Shown: positions 9,112 through 17,533, counted from the stretch's first letter. The stretch is DNA of 41,490 nucleotides from Acidimicrobiia bacterium (GCA_015488325.1 WFOA01000042.1:1-41490); one strand, 5' to 3'. Made by a program: numbers and translations. Notes: generated by a model not told the origin, from the sequence alone.

Positions 9112-9576
9112 ATGAGCGAGACGAAGCGTGAACAACTGAAGCTGCACCATCTGCGCCCGGCGCCCGGGTCGAAGAAGCGGAAGGTGCGGGTCGGCCGCGG
9201 CGAAGGGGGACGGCGCGGGAAGACGGCCGGGCGGGGGACGAAGGGCCTCAAGGCCCGGAACAAGCTCCGCCCCGGGTTCGAAGGCGGCCAGATCCCCCTG
9301 GCCCGTCGCCTCCCCAAGCTGAAGGGGTTCCGGAACCCGAACCGTGTGCCCTACGTCGTGGTGAACGTCGCCGCCCTCTCGGTCTTCGACGCCGGCGCGA
9401 CCGTCGGTCCCGACGAGCTGCGCCGCCACGGGCTCGTCAAGCAGCGGGGTCGGATCAAGGTCCTCGCCGAAGGCGAGATCGACCGGGCCCTCACGGTGCG
9501 GGCCCACGCCTTCAGCGCCGCCGCCCGGGCCAAGATCGAGGCGGCAGGCGGAACGGTCGAGGTCATCGAGGGATGA
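9112..9576 (+). CDS. rplO: 50S ribosomal protein L15
   Basis: L15 is a late-assembly protein with an extended basic N-terminus. The 154-residue product contains KLHHLRPAPGSKKRKVRVGR, then the Gly/Arg/Lys-rich segment GEGGRRGKTAGRGTKG, and RPGFEGGQIPLARRLPKLKG. An 82-bp gap to secY follows, the first sizeable non-coding gap of the region. Confidence 0.97.
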   Translation: MSETKREQLKLHHLRPAPGSKKRKVRVGRGEGGRRGKTAGRGTKGLKARNKLRPGFEGGQIPLARRLPKLKGFRNPNRVPYVVVNVAALSVFDAGATVGPDELRRHGLVKQRGRIKVLAEGEIDRALTVRAHAFSAAARAKIEAAGGTVEVIEG

Positions 9577-9609
9577 GGGCGGTCGAGTCCCCTAGGTCCC
9601 GGCGGGCGG

Positions 9610-9615
9610 TAGCCT
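9610..9615 (+). promoter_or_regulatory. Possible secY promoter -10 element
   Basis: TAGCCT in the rplO-secY gap fits the actinobacterial TANNNT -10 pattern and matches the element before truA and acpS in this window. It would give secY a leader of roughly 37 nt. No convincing -35 is seen. It could supply separate transcription of secY-adk-map. Confidence 0.35.
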
Positions 9616-9658
9616 GGCGGCTGGCCGACGCCCCCACCGTCACGGACAGGTCACATCC

Positions 9659-10969
9659 ATGCTGAGCATCTACCGCCACATGTTCACCATCCCGGATCTT
9701 CGTCGGAAGATCCTGTTCACCCTCGCCATGTTCGGGGTGTACCGGCTGGGGGCGACGATCCCCGTCCCGGGGATCGACCTCGACGCCGTGCGGCTCTTCC
9801 AGCAGCAGCAGCAGGCGGGTGGGGTCTACGGTCTCTTGAACCTGTTCTCCGGCGGGGCGTTGGAGCAGTTCTCGGTGTTCTCCCTCGGGATCCTCCCCTA
9901 CATCACCGCCTCGATCATCATGCAGCTCCTCACGGTGGTGATCCCCAAGCTCCAGGCGCTCCAGGACGAAGGGGAGGCCGGTCAGCGGATCATCACCCAG
10001 TGGACCCGTTACGTGACGGTGATGCTGGCGCTGCTCCAGTCGACCGCCTTCACCTTCCTGTTCCACGTCGGCCGTTTCACCAACGGCATCGACCTCGTCC
10101 CCAACTACACGCCCGGCCGGGTGTCGCTCATCGTCATCACGATGACGGCAGGCACGGCCTTCGTGATGTGGCTGGGTGAGCTCATCACCCAGCGGGGGGT
10201 GGGCAACGGGATGTCGCTGATCATCTTCATCTCCATCCTCTCCCAGTTCCCCTTCATCTTCGGACAGATCTGGGGTCAGACCGTCGCCGCCGGGTTCGTG
10301 ATCCGGTTCGTCGTGATCATCCTGGTGTTCCTGGCGATGATCGCCGCCATCATCTACGTCGATCAGGGCCAGCGCCGGATCCCCATCCAGTTCGCCAAGC
10401 GGGTGCGGGGCCGGCGGGTGATGGGTGGGCAGTCCACCTACATCCCCTTGAAGGTGAACACCGCCGGCGTGATCCCGGTGATCTTCGCCACGTCGGTGCT
10501 GCTGTTCCCACCGCTGATCGTCACGTCGATCCCCAGCAACGCCGCCTGGGTGCGGGCCGCGTTCAACTGGGTGGACCGGAACCTGGGCGCCACCGGGTCG
10601 GCGAGCGGTTGGTACATCATCATCCTGTTCTTCCTCATCATCTTCTTCACCTACTTCTACACGGCGATCCAGTTCGACCCGCAGCGCCAGGCCGAGATGA
10701 TCCAGCGTCAAGGTGGGTTCGTGCCCGGTGTACGCCCCGGCCCCCAGACGGCCCGCTATCTGGCGCACATCCTCAACCGCATCACGCTGCCCGGCTCGCT
10801 CTTCCTGGCGGTGATCTCGGTGCTGCCGGCGATCGCCGGGCTGATCTGGAACATCGCCATCAGCTTCTCGGGTGTGTCGATCCTCATCGTCGTCGGCGTC
10901 GCCCTGGAGACGATGAAACAGATCGAATCGCAGCTCACGATGCGCAACTACGAGGGGTTCCTCACGTGA
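9659..10969 (+). CDS. secY: Protein translocase subunit SecY
   Basis: SecY is the channel subunit of the Sec translocon in the cytoplasmic membrane. The product has 436 residues with about ten hydrophobic helices. Family motifs are seen: RLGATIPVPGID near the start, FSLGILPYITASIIMQLL (plug and TM2 region), GVGNGMSLIIF and GQSTYIPLKVNTAGVIPVIF. It ends LTMRNYEGFLT, the expected C-terminus. It is in its usual spc-operon position, followed by adk. Confidence 0.98.
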   Translation: MLSIYRHMFTIPDLRRKILFTLAMFGVYRLGATIPVPGIDLDAVRLFQQQQQAGGVYGLLNLFSGGALEQFSVFSLGILPYITASIIMQLLTVVIPKLQALQDEGEAGQRIITQWTRYVTVMLALLQSTAFTFLFHVGRFTNGIDLVPNYTPGRVSLIVITMTAGTAFVMWLGELITQRGVGNGMSLIIFISILSQFPFIFGQIWGQTVAAGFVIRFVVIILVFLAMIAAIIYVDQGQRRIPIQFAKRVRGRRVMGGQSTYIPLKVNTAGVIPVIFATSVLLFPPLIVTSIPSNAAWVRAAFNWVDRNLGATGSASGWYIIILFFLIIFFTYFYTAIQFDPQRQAEMIQRQGGFVPGVRPGPQTARYLAHILNRITLPGSLFLAVISVLPAIAGLIWNIAISFSGVSILIVVGVALETMKQIESQLTMRNYEGFLT

Positions 10970-10988
10970 CGCCGTGGAGGTTGCCGGC

Positions 10989-11549
10989 GTGAGGTTGCTC
11001 TTCATCGGCCCTCCGGGGGCGGGCAAGGGCACCCAGGCGCAGCGGGTCGCCGAACGGCTGGGCATCGCCCACGTCTCCACCGGCGACATGTTCCGGGCCC
11101 AGGTCGCCGCCGGCACCGAGCTGGGGAAGCGGGTGGAGGCGATCATGAAGGCGGGGGACTACGTGCCCGACGAGGTGACCGTGGCGATGCTGGCGGAACG
11201 GATCGCCGAACCGGACGCCGCCGCCGGGTTCATCCTCGACGGTTTCCCCCGCACCCTCGGCCAGGTGGAGGCCCTCGACGACCTCCTCGGCCCAGACGGG
11301 CTCGACCGGGTGGTCGTCTTGGATGTGCCGGAGGACGAGCTGGTGCGGCGGCTCCTCGCCCGGGGCCGCGCCGACGACACCGAGGAGACGGTGCGGACCC
11401 GCCTCGCCGTCTACCGGGAGCAGACCGAGCCCCTCGTCGACCTCTACTCGCGGCGGGGAATCGTCGTCCATGTCGACGGTGTTGGTGATGTGGACGAGAT
11501 CACCGAGCGGGTGTTGGCCGCCGTCGATTCCCGTCCTGGTGCCGAGTGA
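10989..11549 (+). CDS. adk: Adenylate kinase
   Basis: The enzyme interconverts ATP + AMP and 2 ADP. GTG 10989 is preferred because GGAGG (10976-10980) lies 8 nt upstream and the protein then begins MRLLFIGPPGAGKGTQ. GTG 10974 would add five residues. The product is 186 residues, with the P-loop GPPGAGKGT (7-15), the NMP-binding STGDMFRAQ and the DGFPRTLGQ motif. The LID region is short (ARGRADDTEETVRTRL), as in mycobacterial enzymes. Confidence 0.96.
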   Translation: MRLLFIGPPGAGKGTQAQRVAERLGIAHVSTGDMFRAQVAAGTELGKRVEAIMKAGDYVPDEVTVAMLAERIAEPDAAAGFILDGFPRTLGQVEALDDLLGPDGLDRVVVLDVPEDELVRRLLARGRADDTEETVRTRLAVYREQTEPLVDLYSRRGIVVHVDGVGDVDEITERVLAAVDSRPGAE

Positions 11550-11565
11550 GGGGACTCGCCGACCG

Positions 11566-12360
11566 ATGATCACCATCAAGACACCGAAGGAGTTCGAGAA
11601 GATGTCCGTGGCGGGACGGTGCGTCGCCGCGGTCCACGACGAGGTGCGCGCGACGATCCGTCCCGGGGTGTCGATGCGCCGACTCGACGAGATCGCCGCC
11701 CGAGTGATCCGCAGCCACGGCTGCGTTCCGTCCTTCCTCGGCTACCACGGCTATCCGGCCAACATCTGCACCTCCCCCAACGACGTCATCGTCCATGGGA
11801 TCCCCGACGACTACCGGCTTCGGGAAGGAGACATCATCTCCATCGACGCCGGAGCCATCTTCGACGGCTATCACGGAGACGCCGCCTTCACCGTCGCCGT
11901 CGGCGATGTCCCCGACGAGGTGACCCGCCTCATCGACGCCACGGAGGAGGCGATGTGGGCCGGCATCGCCCAGGTGCGGGACGGTGCCCGGGTCGGCGAC
12001 ATCGGCGCGGCGGTCGAGGCCGTGGGGGAGCGGTTCGGGCTGGGCGTGGTACGCGAGTACGTGGGTCATGGCATCGGCCGCCAGATGCACGAAGAGCCCC
12101 AGATCCCCAACTACGGGAAGCCGGGCACCGGGATGCGTCTGCGGACGGGGATGGCGGTCGCTATCGAACCGATGTTCAATCTGGGGACGTGGGAGACGAA
12201 GGTGGACGACGACGGATGGACCGTGCGGACCGCCGACGGGTCGCTCTCGGCGCACTTCGAACACACGGTCGCCATCACCCCCGACGGGGTGGTGGTGACG
12301 ACGTTGGGAGATGGTGCGACCGTACCGGTGGATTTGTCGGAAAAGGCGGCGAGCAGCTAG
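11566..12360 (+). CDS. map: Methionine aminopeptidase, type I
   Basis: It removes the initiator methionine from new proteins. ATG 11566 gives 264 residues. All metal and catalytic positions are present: H77 (VHGIP), D94 (SIDAG), D105 (YHGDAAF), H168 (GHGIG), E201 (AIEPM) and E232 (HFEHT). It follows adk as usual. Its final codons overlap the -10 of a promoter that appears to drive rpmJ, and infA, which normally comes next, is absent. Confidence 0.96.
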   Translation: MITIKTPKEFEKMSVAGRCVAAVHDEVRATIRPGVSMRRLDEIAARVIRSHGCVPSFLGYHGYPANICTSPNDVIVHGIPDDYRLREGDIISIDAGAIFDGYHGDAAFTVAVGDVPDEVTRLIDATEEAMWAGIAQVRDGARVGDIGAAVEAVGERFGLGVVREYVGHGIGRQMHEEPQIPNYGKPGTGMRLRTGMAVAIEPMFNLGTWETKVDDDGWTVRTADGSLSAHFEHTVAITPDGVVVTTLGDGATVPVDLSEKAASS

Positions 12361-12363
12361 GAT
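12334..12363 (+). promoter_or_regulatory. Promoter for the rpmJ-rpsM-rpsK-rpsD-rpoA-rplQ segment
   Basis: TTGTCG (12334-12339) and TAGGAT (12358-12363) are separated by 18 bp at the very end of map. Transcription would begin near 12370, leaving a leader of about 150 nt before rpmJ. The leader contains CGGGTGG (12449-12455), able to pair with CCACCCG (12481-12487), and two copies of GGTTCGAA. No gene is seen in 12361-12519. Confidence 0.45.
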
Positions 12364-12519
12364 GCCCGCTTGGTCTTTGGGCCCGCCTCGTGGCCGTCTC
12401 CAGTTCGGCTGCAGGTTCGAAGTCCCGCCCCGCAACCTCCCGACCGTCCGGGTGGCTGCACGATGGTTCGAAACGCGTCCCCACCCGCCGGTGGAGGGCC
12501 CGACGGGAGAAGAGCTGAG

Positions 12520-12633
12520 ATGAAGGTACGTCCTTCGACGAAGAAGATGTGTGAGAAGTGCCGGATCATCCGGCGGCGCGGCCGCGTCTGGGTGATCTGT
12601 TCGAATCCGCGTCACAAACAGCGGCAGGGGTGA
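12520..12633 (+). CDS. rpmJ: 50S ribosomal protein L36, zinc-type
   Basis: This is the smallest large-subunit protein, 37 residues: [20 protein letters not shown] and on to RHKQRQG. The zinc ligands C11, C14, C27 and H32 are all present. The ATG at 12520 follows GAGAAGAGCTGAG. The open frame extends upstream through the leader, but nothing there resembles a protein family. Confidence 0.96.
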   Translation: MKVRPSTKKMCEKCRIIRRRGRVWVICSNPRHKQRQG

Positions 12634-12640
12634 TCCAGAG

Positions 12641-13018
12641 ATGGCTCGTATCGCAGGAGTCGACCTTCCCAGGGACAAACGGCTGGAGATCGCCCTCACC
12701 TACATCTTCGGGATCGGCCGCAGCCGTGCCCGCCAGATCTGCGACGATCTCAACATCGACCGGGGAACGAAGGTGCGGGACCTCACCGAGGACGAGGCGG
12801 CACGAATTCGTCGCCACATCGAACAGAACTACCGGGTCGAAGGCGACCTGAGGCGAGAGATCCAACAGAACATCAAACGCAAGATCGAGATCGGCTGCTA
12901 TCAGGGGATCCGTCACCGGCGCGGGCTCCCGGTTCGGGGCCAACGTACCCACACCAACGCCCGAACCCGGAAGGGCCGCAGGGTGGCGATCGCCGGCAAG
13001 AAGAAGATCAAGAAGTAA
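12641..13018 (+). CDS. rpsM: 30S ribosomal protein S13
   Basis: S13 sits at the top of the 30S head and contacts tRNA and L5. It has 125 residues, begins [20 protein letters not shown] and contains [14 protein letters not shown] and the ending [20 protein letters not shown] followed by a lysine-rich tail. It is the first gene after rpmJ, as in other actinobacteria. Confidence 0.98.
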   Translation: MARIAGVDLPRDKRLEIALTYIFGIGRSRARQICDDLNIDRGTKVRDLTEDEAARIRRHIEQNYRVEGDLRREIQQNIKRKIEIGCYQGIRHRRGLPVRGQRTHTNARTRKGRRVAIAGKKKIKK

Positions 13019-13031
13019 GTAGGGAGCGAGG

Positions 13032-13427
13032 GTGGCGAGGCAGCAACCGACCAAACGGGTGCGCCGGCGGGAGCGCAAGAACATCTCCCACGGCCAGGCG
13101 CACATCAAGGCCAGCTTCAACAACACGATCATCAACATCACCGACCTCCAGGGCAACACCATCGTGTGGACGTCCGGCGGGTCGGTGGGGTTCAAAGGTT
13201 CCCGGAAGTCCACCCCCTACGCCGCCCAGGTCGCGGCCGAGGAGGCCGCCCGTCGGGCGGGGGAGCACGGGGTCCGCAAGCTCGATGTGATCGTCAGCGG
13301 CACCGGGTCGGGGCGTGACACCGCCGTACGGACCCTCCAGAACATGGGGATGGAGATCACCGGGATCAAAGACGTCACCCCGATCCCCCACAACGGGTGT
13401 CGACCGAAGAAACGCCGGAGGGGTTGA
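13032..13427 (+). CDS. rpsK: 30S ribosomal protein S11
   Basis: S11 lines the platform next to the E-site. It starts at GTG 13032 with a GGGAGCGAGG site upstream. The 131-residue protein contains [39 protein letters not shown] and the conserved ending [15 protein letters not shown]. Confidence 0.98.
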   Translation: MARQQPTKRVRRRERKNISHGQAHIKASFNNTIINITDLQGNTIVWTSGGSVGFKGSRKSTPYAAQVAAEEAARRAGEHGVRKLDVIVSGTGSGRDTAVRTLQNMGMEITGIKDVTPIPHNGCRPKKRRRG

Positions 13428-13430
13428 ACG

Positions 13431-14036
13431 ATGGCTCGTGTCACCTCCCCCCGCCACAAGGCCTGCCGTCGGGCCCGCCAGCCGCTCTGCCAGTCCGCGA
13501 AATGCCCCGTAGACCGTCGTCCCTACCCGCCGGGCGAGCACGGTCGGGGACGGATCCGGGAGAGCGACTATCTGGTCCGCCTGCGGGAGAAGCAGAAGCT
13601 GCGGGCCATGTACGGCATCCTCGAGAAGCAGTTCCGCCGCTATTACCGGGAGGCCGCCCGGCGACCGGGGATCACCGGCGAGAACCTGCTGAGGCTCTTG
13701 GAGATGAGGCTCGACAACGTCGTGTGGCGGGCGGGATTCGCCCAGACCAGGCCCCAGGCGCGCCAGCTCGTCAACCACGGCCATTTCCGCGTCAACGGGC
13801 GCAAGGTCGACATCCCGTCCTACCAGGTGCGCCCCGGGGACGTCGTGAGCATGAAGCAGCGTTCCCGTGACCTCATCATCGTCCAGCATGCCGTGGACAC
13901 CCTCGGTCGTCCGATCCCGGACTGGCTCGAGGTGAACCACGACCAACGAACCGTGACGATCCGGGACTATCCGCGCCGGGATCAGATCGATACCGCCATC
14001 AACGAACAGCTCATCGTCGAGCTCTACTCGAAGTAA
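13431..14036 (+). CDS. rpsD: 30S ribosomal protein S4
   Basis: S4 nucleates 30S assembly. The 201-residue product has the S4 RNA-binding domain (LLRLLEMRLDNVVWRAGFAQ, then ARQLVNHGHFRVNGRKV). The N-terminal zinc region is modified: the visible ligand candidates are H9, C12, C20 and C25, instead of the four cysteines of classical zinc S4, and the inter-ligand loop is shorter. Whether it still binds zinc is unclear. Confidence 0.97.
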   Translation: MARVTSPRHKACRRARQPLCQSAKCPVDRRPYPPGEHGRGRIRESDYLVRLREKQKLRAMYGILEKQFRRYYREAARRPGITGENLLRLLEMRLDNVVWRAGFAQTRPQARQLVNHGHFRVNGRKVDIPSYQVRPGDVVSMKQRSRDLIIVQHAVDTLGRPIPDWLEVNHDQRTVTIRDYPRRDQIDTAINEQLIVELYSK

Positions 14037-14065
14037 CCGTCCAAGTCCACGAGGGGTATCACACC

Positions 14066-15010
14066 GTGCTGATCGTCCAGCGTCCCCAGATCCAAGAAGA
14101 GTCGGTCGCCGAGCACCGCTCGAGATTCATCGTCGAGCCGTTGGAGCCGGGTTTCGGCTACACCCTCGGCAACACGCTGCGCCGTACGTTGCTGTCCCGG
14201 ATCCCCGGGGCCGCCGTCACGTCGCTGCAGATCGAAGGGGTGAGCCACGAGTTCTCCACCATCCCCGGTGTCGTCGAAGACGTGGTGGACCTGATCCTCA
14301 ACATCAAACAGATCGTGGTCCGCATGGAAGACGTCGACACCCAGACGCTCTACCTGTCGGCGAAGGGTCCGGGCGAGGTGAAGGCGGGGGACCTGAAGGT
14401 GCCGACCGGGGTTGAGATCGTCAACCCCGACCTGCATCTGGCGACCCTCTCCAAGGAGGGCCGCCTGGAGCTCGAGCTCACCGTCGGCCCCGGTGTCGGC
14501 TACCGGAGCGCCGAGGCCAACAAGGTCGGCTCCACGATCGGCGTCATCCCGATCGATTCGATCTTCTCCCCGGTGCGCAAGGTCTCCTACCGGGTGGAGA
14601 ACACCCAGGTCGGGCAGATGACCAACTTCGACCGCCTGGTCCTCGACGTCGAGACCAACGGTGCGATCGAGCCCGCCGAGGCCCTGTCGTCGGCCGGGAA
14701 GACCCTCCGGGAGATCATGAGCCTGTTCGCCGACGTCGCCGAAGGGGTCGGCCTCGAGCTCGGTGAGGTCGCTCCTGCGGAGACGGGCTCGCCGGATCTG
14801 GAGCTGCCGATCGAGGCGCTCGACCTGTCGGAGCGTCCCCGCAACTGTCTCCGCCGGGCCCAGATCAAGACGGTGGGCGAGCTGGTGCAGCGGACCCCCG
14901 ACGACCTGCTCAACATCACCAACTTCGGTCAGAAGAGCCTGGAGGAGGTGCAGGCGAAACTCGACGAGCTCGGGTTGAGCCTCGCCACCGGTGAAGGAGG
15001 CGGTGGCTGA
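14066..15010 (+). CDS. rpoA: DNA-directed RNA polymerase subunit alpha
   Basis: The 314-residue protein has the N-terminal dimerisation domain ([20 protein letters not shown], residues about 20-40) and the C-terminal DNA-binding domain from about residue 245 ([20 protein letters not shown]). In alpha-CTD the NCL(K/R)RA helix contacts UP elements and activators. It starts at GTG 14066 and overlaps rplQ by one base (TGATG). Confidence 0.98.
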   Translation: MLIVQRPQIQEESVAEHRSRFIVEPLEPGFGYTLGNTLRRTLLSRIPGAAVTSLQIEGVSHEFSTIPGVVEDVVDLILNIKQIVVRMEDVDTQTLYLSAKGPGEVKAGDLKVPTGVEIVNPDLHLATLSKEGRLELELTVGPGVGYRSAEANKVGSTIGVIPIDSIFSPVRKVSYRVENTQVGQMTNFDRLVLDVETNGAIEPAEALSSAGKTLREIMSLFADVAEGVGLELGEVAPAETGSPDLELPIEALDLSERPRNCLRRAQIKTVGELVQRTPDDLLNITNFGQKSLEEVQAKLDELGLSLATGEGGGG

Positions 15011-15360
15011 TGCCTCGGCCACGGAAAGGGCCCCGTCTCGGCGGCTCGCCGTCGCACGAGAAGAAGATCCTCGCCAACCTGGCGGCGTCGTTGATCTGGG
15101 ACGAGAAGGTGACGACCACCGTCACCAAGGCGAAGGCGGTGAGGCCGCTGGCGGAGAAGCTGATCACGAAGGCCCGCCGCGGCGACCTCCATGCCAGGAG
15201 AACGGTGTTGAAGACGATCACAGACACCGAGGTGGTCACCAAGCTGTTCGACGAGGTGGCCCCCCGATACGCCGACCGTCCGGGTGGCTACACCCGGATC
15301 GTCCGGATCGGCCCCCGGCGTGGCGACGGCGCCGAGATGGCGATCATCGAGCTGGTCTGA
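15010..15360 (+). CDS. rplQ: 50S ribosomal protein L17
   Basis: L17 lies near the tunnel exit. It has 116 residues, begins [20 protein letters not shown] and contains [20 protein letters not shown] and [20 protein letters not shown]. It closes the ribosomal operon; a hairpin follows and plsC converges from the other side. Confidence 0.97.
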   Translation: MPRPRKGPRLGGSPSHEKKILANLAASLIWDEKVTTTVTKAKAVRPLAEKLITKARRGDLHARRTVLKTITDTEVVTKLFDEVAPRYADRPGGYTRIVRIGPRRGDGAEMAIIELV

Positions 15361-15367
15361 CGCACCT

Positions 15368-15395
15368 GCCGCCCGTCGGGCGTGCCGGGGGCGGC
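15368..15395. terminator. Hairpin between convergent rplQ and plsC
   Basis: GCCGCCC (15368-15374) can pair with GGGCGGC (15389-15395), and a smaller GCCC/GGGC stem is possible inside. It occupies most of the 45-bp gap between convergent stops, so it could terminate in both directions. There is no clear T tract on either side. Confidence 0.45.
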
Positions 15396-15405
15396 GACGG
15401 CGGGG

Positions 15406-16161
15406 TCAGCCGACCGGTACCGGCTTCCGCCACGAGGTGAGGGTGGCCTCGATGAAGGCCCGTGCCTCGTCCGTCAACGCGGTGGCGTCGCCGGGGACAC
15501 GTTCGATCGGCTTCCCGAAGCGGATCCTCACCTGGGTCCGGAATGGCACCGGGAACAGGTTGGCGGCGAGGAGCCGCCACGACCCGTCGATCGCCACCGG
15601 AACCACCGGGAGCCGGTCGGCGGCCTCCAGCATCACCCGGGTGCCGGCCGGTTTGAACGGTCCCAGCTCGCCGTCTCGGGAGCGGGTGCCTTCCGGGAAG
15701 ATGACGATGCTCACCCCTCGTGCCTGGGCGTCGGCTGCCACGTCGCGGATCGCCGTCACCGCCTGACGGCGATCCTGGCGGTCGATGACGGCGTTGCCGC
15801 CGTGGCGAAGGTTGAGGGAGATGCTGGGGATGCCCCGGCTCAGTTCCTTTTTCGCAACGTACTTCGGGTAGTTGGTGAACAGCAGACCGCCGATGAGGGC
15901 GATGTCGAACAGGCTCTGATGGTTGGCCACGAGGGCGTACCCGGTGCGGGGCCGGACCTCGGGGTGGCGCTCGACGGTGATGCGGGTGCCGGTGACACGG
16001 AACACTTCGACGAGGCTGCGCTGCAGACAGGCCATCGTCCATTCGAAGGGTCGCCGCCCGAACAGGCGGGTGACCCGTCCGAGGAGGTCGAAGAAGAGGA
16101 GGGAGCCACCGAAGCCGACCAGGACCGGGACGGTCACCAGCCAGTCCAACACACGTTTCAT
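15406..16161 (-). CDS. plsC: 1-acyl-sn-glycerol-3-phosphate acyltransferase (PlsC family)
   Basis: PlsC transfers an acyl chain to lysophosphatidic acid to make phosphatidic acid at the inner membrane face. The 251-residue protein has a hydrophobic N-terminal segment (about residues 8-30), the HX4D catalytic motif as NHQSLFD (H81, D86) and the glycerol-phosphate-binding FPEGTRS (155-161). The exact acceptor is inferred from the family. A TAAGCT -10 element lies 7 nt before its ATG, suggesting a leaderless mRNA. Confidence 0.9.
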   Translation of the reverse strand: MKRVLDWLVTVPVLVGFGGSLLFFDLLGRVTRLFGRRPFEWTMACLQRSLVEVFRVTGTRITVERHPEVRPRTGYALVANHQSLFDIALIGGLLFTNYPKYVAKKELSRGIPSISLNLRHGGNAVIDRQDRRQAVTAIRDVAADAQARGVSIVIFPEGTRSRDGELGPFKPAGTRVMLEAADRLPVVPVAIDGSWRLLAANLFPVPFRTQVRIRFGKPIERVPGDATALTDEARAFIEATLTSWRKPVPVG

Positions 16162-16168
16162 CGACGAC

Positions 16169-16174
16169 AGCTTA
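16169..16174 (-). promoter_or_regulatory. plsC -10 element, leaderless arrangement
   Basis: On the minus strand TAAGCT is followed by 7 nt and then the plsC ATG. This fits TANNNT with the start codon at or next to the first transcribed base. No Shine-Dalgarno sequence is seen. Confidence 0.5.
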
Positions 16175-16280
16175 CGGTGAAGGGGACTGCTACCGGAACC
16201 TCACCAGGCAGCCAGGGGCCAGGTCCGGCGGCCTGTCATGGGTGGGGTTGGGGGTTCGGTGTGGTGGGAGGCCGTCGCTT

Positions 16281-16342
16281 CACCCCCTTCGACCGCCGAC
16301 TTCGTCGGCGGCCACTTCCCCCTCGGGGAGGGGCAAGAAGTG
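16281..16342. repeat. Double-palindrome intergenic element
   Basis: After CACCCCCTTCGA, CCGCCGAC (16293-16300) pairs with GTCGGCGG (16304-16311) around TTC. Next to it CACTTC + CCCCTC (16313-16324) pairs with GAGGGG (16328-16333) and GAAGTG (16337-16342), with CAA bulged. This two-hairpin form resembles REP-type intergenic repeats of other GC-rich bacteria. The rest of 16162-16387 holds only the plsC and acyl-CoA dehydrogenase promoters. Confidence 0.55.
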
Positions 16343-16375
16343 CGCCTCCAATCGGAGACGCGGAGCAGCGGAACC

Positions 16376-16381
16376 TAGAGT
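16376..16381 (+). promoter_or_regulatory. Acyl-CoA dehydrogenase -10 element, leaderless
   Basis: TAGAGT ends exactly 6 nt before ATG 16388. This TANNNT-N6-ATG spacing places transcription start at the start codon. No ribosome binding site is present. Confidence 0.55.
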
Positions 16382-16387
16382 GAAGAC

Positions 16388-17533
16388 ATGCCGTTCACCG
16401 AAGAGCACCACCATTTCCGGCGAGTCGTGCGGGAGTTCGTCGAACGGGAGATCAACCCCCACGTCGACGACTGGGAGGCGAAGGGCATGATGCCCCTGCA
16501 CGACCTGTTCGCCCGGATGGCACAGCTCGGTTTCCTCGGGCTCGAATACGATCCGGCATACGGCGGTCAAGGAGCCGACCACCTGTTCACGGTGATCCTC
16601 GCCGAAGAGTTCGGACGGGCCGACCACGGCTCGATCGGGATGGCCCTCGGCGTCCAGGTCGACATGGCGACCCCCGCCCTGCATCGGTTCGGCTCCGACG
16701 AGCTGAAACGCCGGTTCCTCGCCCCCACCCTCCGGGGGGAGATGGTCTGTTCGATCGCGGTCACCGAGCCCGACGCCGGCTCCGACGTGGCCGCCATCCG
16801 CACCCGGGCGGTCCGTGACGGCGACGAATGGGTGATCAACGGTTCGAAGACGTTCATCACCAACTCCCTGCAGGCCGACTGGATCTGCCTCCTCGCCCGG
16901 ACGTCCGACGAGGGCGGCTACCGGGGGATGAGCCAGATCATCGTCCCCACCGACGTCCCCGGGTTCGAGGTGTCGAAGAAGCTCGACAAGTTGGGGATGC
17001 GGGCGTCGGACACCGGCCTGTTGACCTTCACCGACGTCCGGGTCCCGGTCGCCAACACGATCGGGGAGATCGGGCGGGGCTTCCAGCAGCAGATGGCCCA
17101 GTTCGTCCTGGAGCGGATGTGGGCGGCGTACGGGGCGGTGGGGGCATGCGAACGGGCGCTGGAGCGGACCCGCGAATACCTGGGACAGCGCGTGGTGTTC
17201 GGCCGGCCGCTGTTGGGCCACGAATACGTCTCCTATCGCCTGGCGGAGCTCGTCGCCCAGGTGGATCTGCTCAAGCACTACAACTACGCCGCCGCCGAGG
17301 CGTACATGCGGGGTGAGGACCCGACGCGGTTCGCGACGATCGCCAAGCTCACCGCCGGGCGGCTCACCCGCGAGGTCGCCGACTGGGTACTCCAGTTCCA
17401 CGGCGGGACGGGATACCTGGAGGAGACCTGGACCGCCCGTTTCCTCCGTGACCAGCGCCTCGGCTCGATCGGCGGCGGGTCGGACGAGACGATGCTGCAG
17501 GTCCTGGCCCGCATGGACGGGTTCTGGGTATGA
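16388..17533 (+). CDS. Acyl-CoA dehydrogenase, long-chain/FadE-like
   Basis: FAD enzymes of this family introduce the 2,3-double bond into acyl-CoA. The 381-residue protein has the expected three-domain plan, the flavin-binding stretch CSIAVTEPDAGSDVAAIRT and the C-terminal helical domain with HGGTGYLEETWTARFLRDQR. The YEGT segment that carries the catalytic Glu in medium-chain enzymes reads IGGGSDET, so the base is probably the helix-G Glu (ACERALE), as in long-chain or isovaleryl types. Substrate cannot be told from sequence. coaA follows on the same strand. Confidence 0.9.
   Translation: MPFTEEHHHFRRVVREFVEREINPHVDDWEAKGMMPLHDLFARMAQLGFLGLEYDPAYGGQGADHLFTVILAEEFGRADHGSIGMALGVQVDMATPALHRFGSDELKRRFLAPTLRGEMVCSIAVTEPDAGSDVAAIRTRAVRDGDEWVINGSKTFITNSLQADWICLLARTSDEGGYRGMSQIIVPTDVPGFEVSKKLDKLGMRASDTGLLTFTDVRVPVANTIGEIGRGFQQQMAQFVLERMWAAYGAVGACERALERTREYLGQRVVFGRPLLGHEYVSYRLAELVAQVDLLKHYNYAAAEAYMRGEDPTRFATIAKLTAGRLTREVADWVLQFHGGTGYLEETWTARFLRDQRLGSIGGGSDETMLQVLARMDGFWV

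Noticed and set aside
12411-12430. tRNA T-arm-like sequence (GGTTCGAAGTCCC)
   Set aside because: The invariant C after the T loop is missing, and no acceptor, D or anticodon stems can be built around it. A second GGTTCGAA nearby shows the octamer is not tRNA-specific here.
12361-12519. Remnant of infA
   Set aside because: None of the translated frames shows IF-1 motifs, and the gap is shorter than an infA gene.
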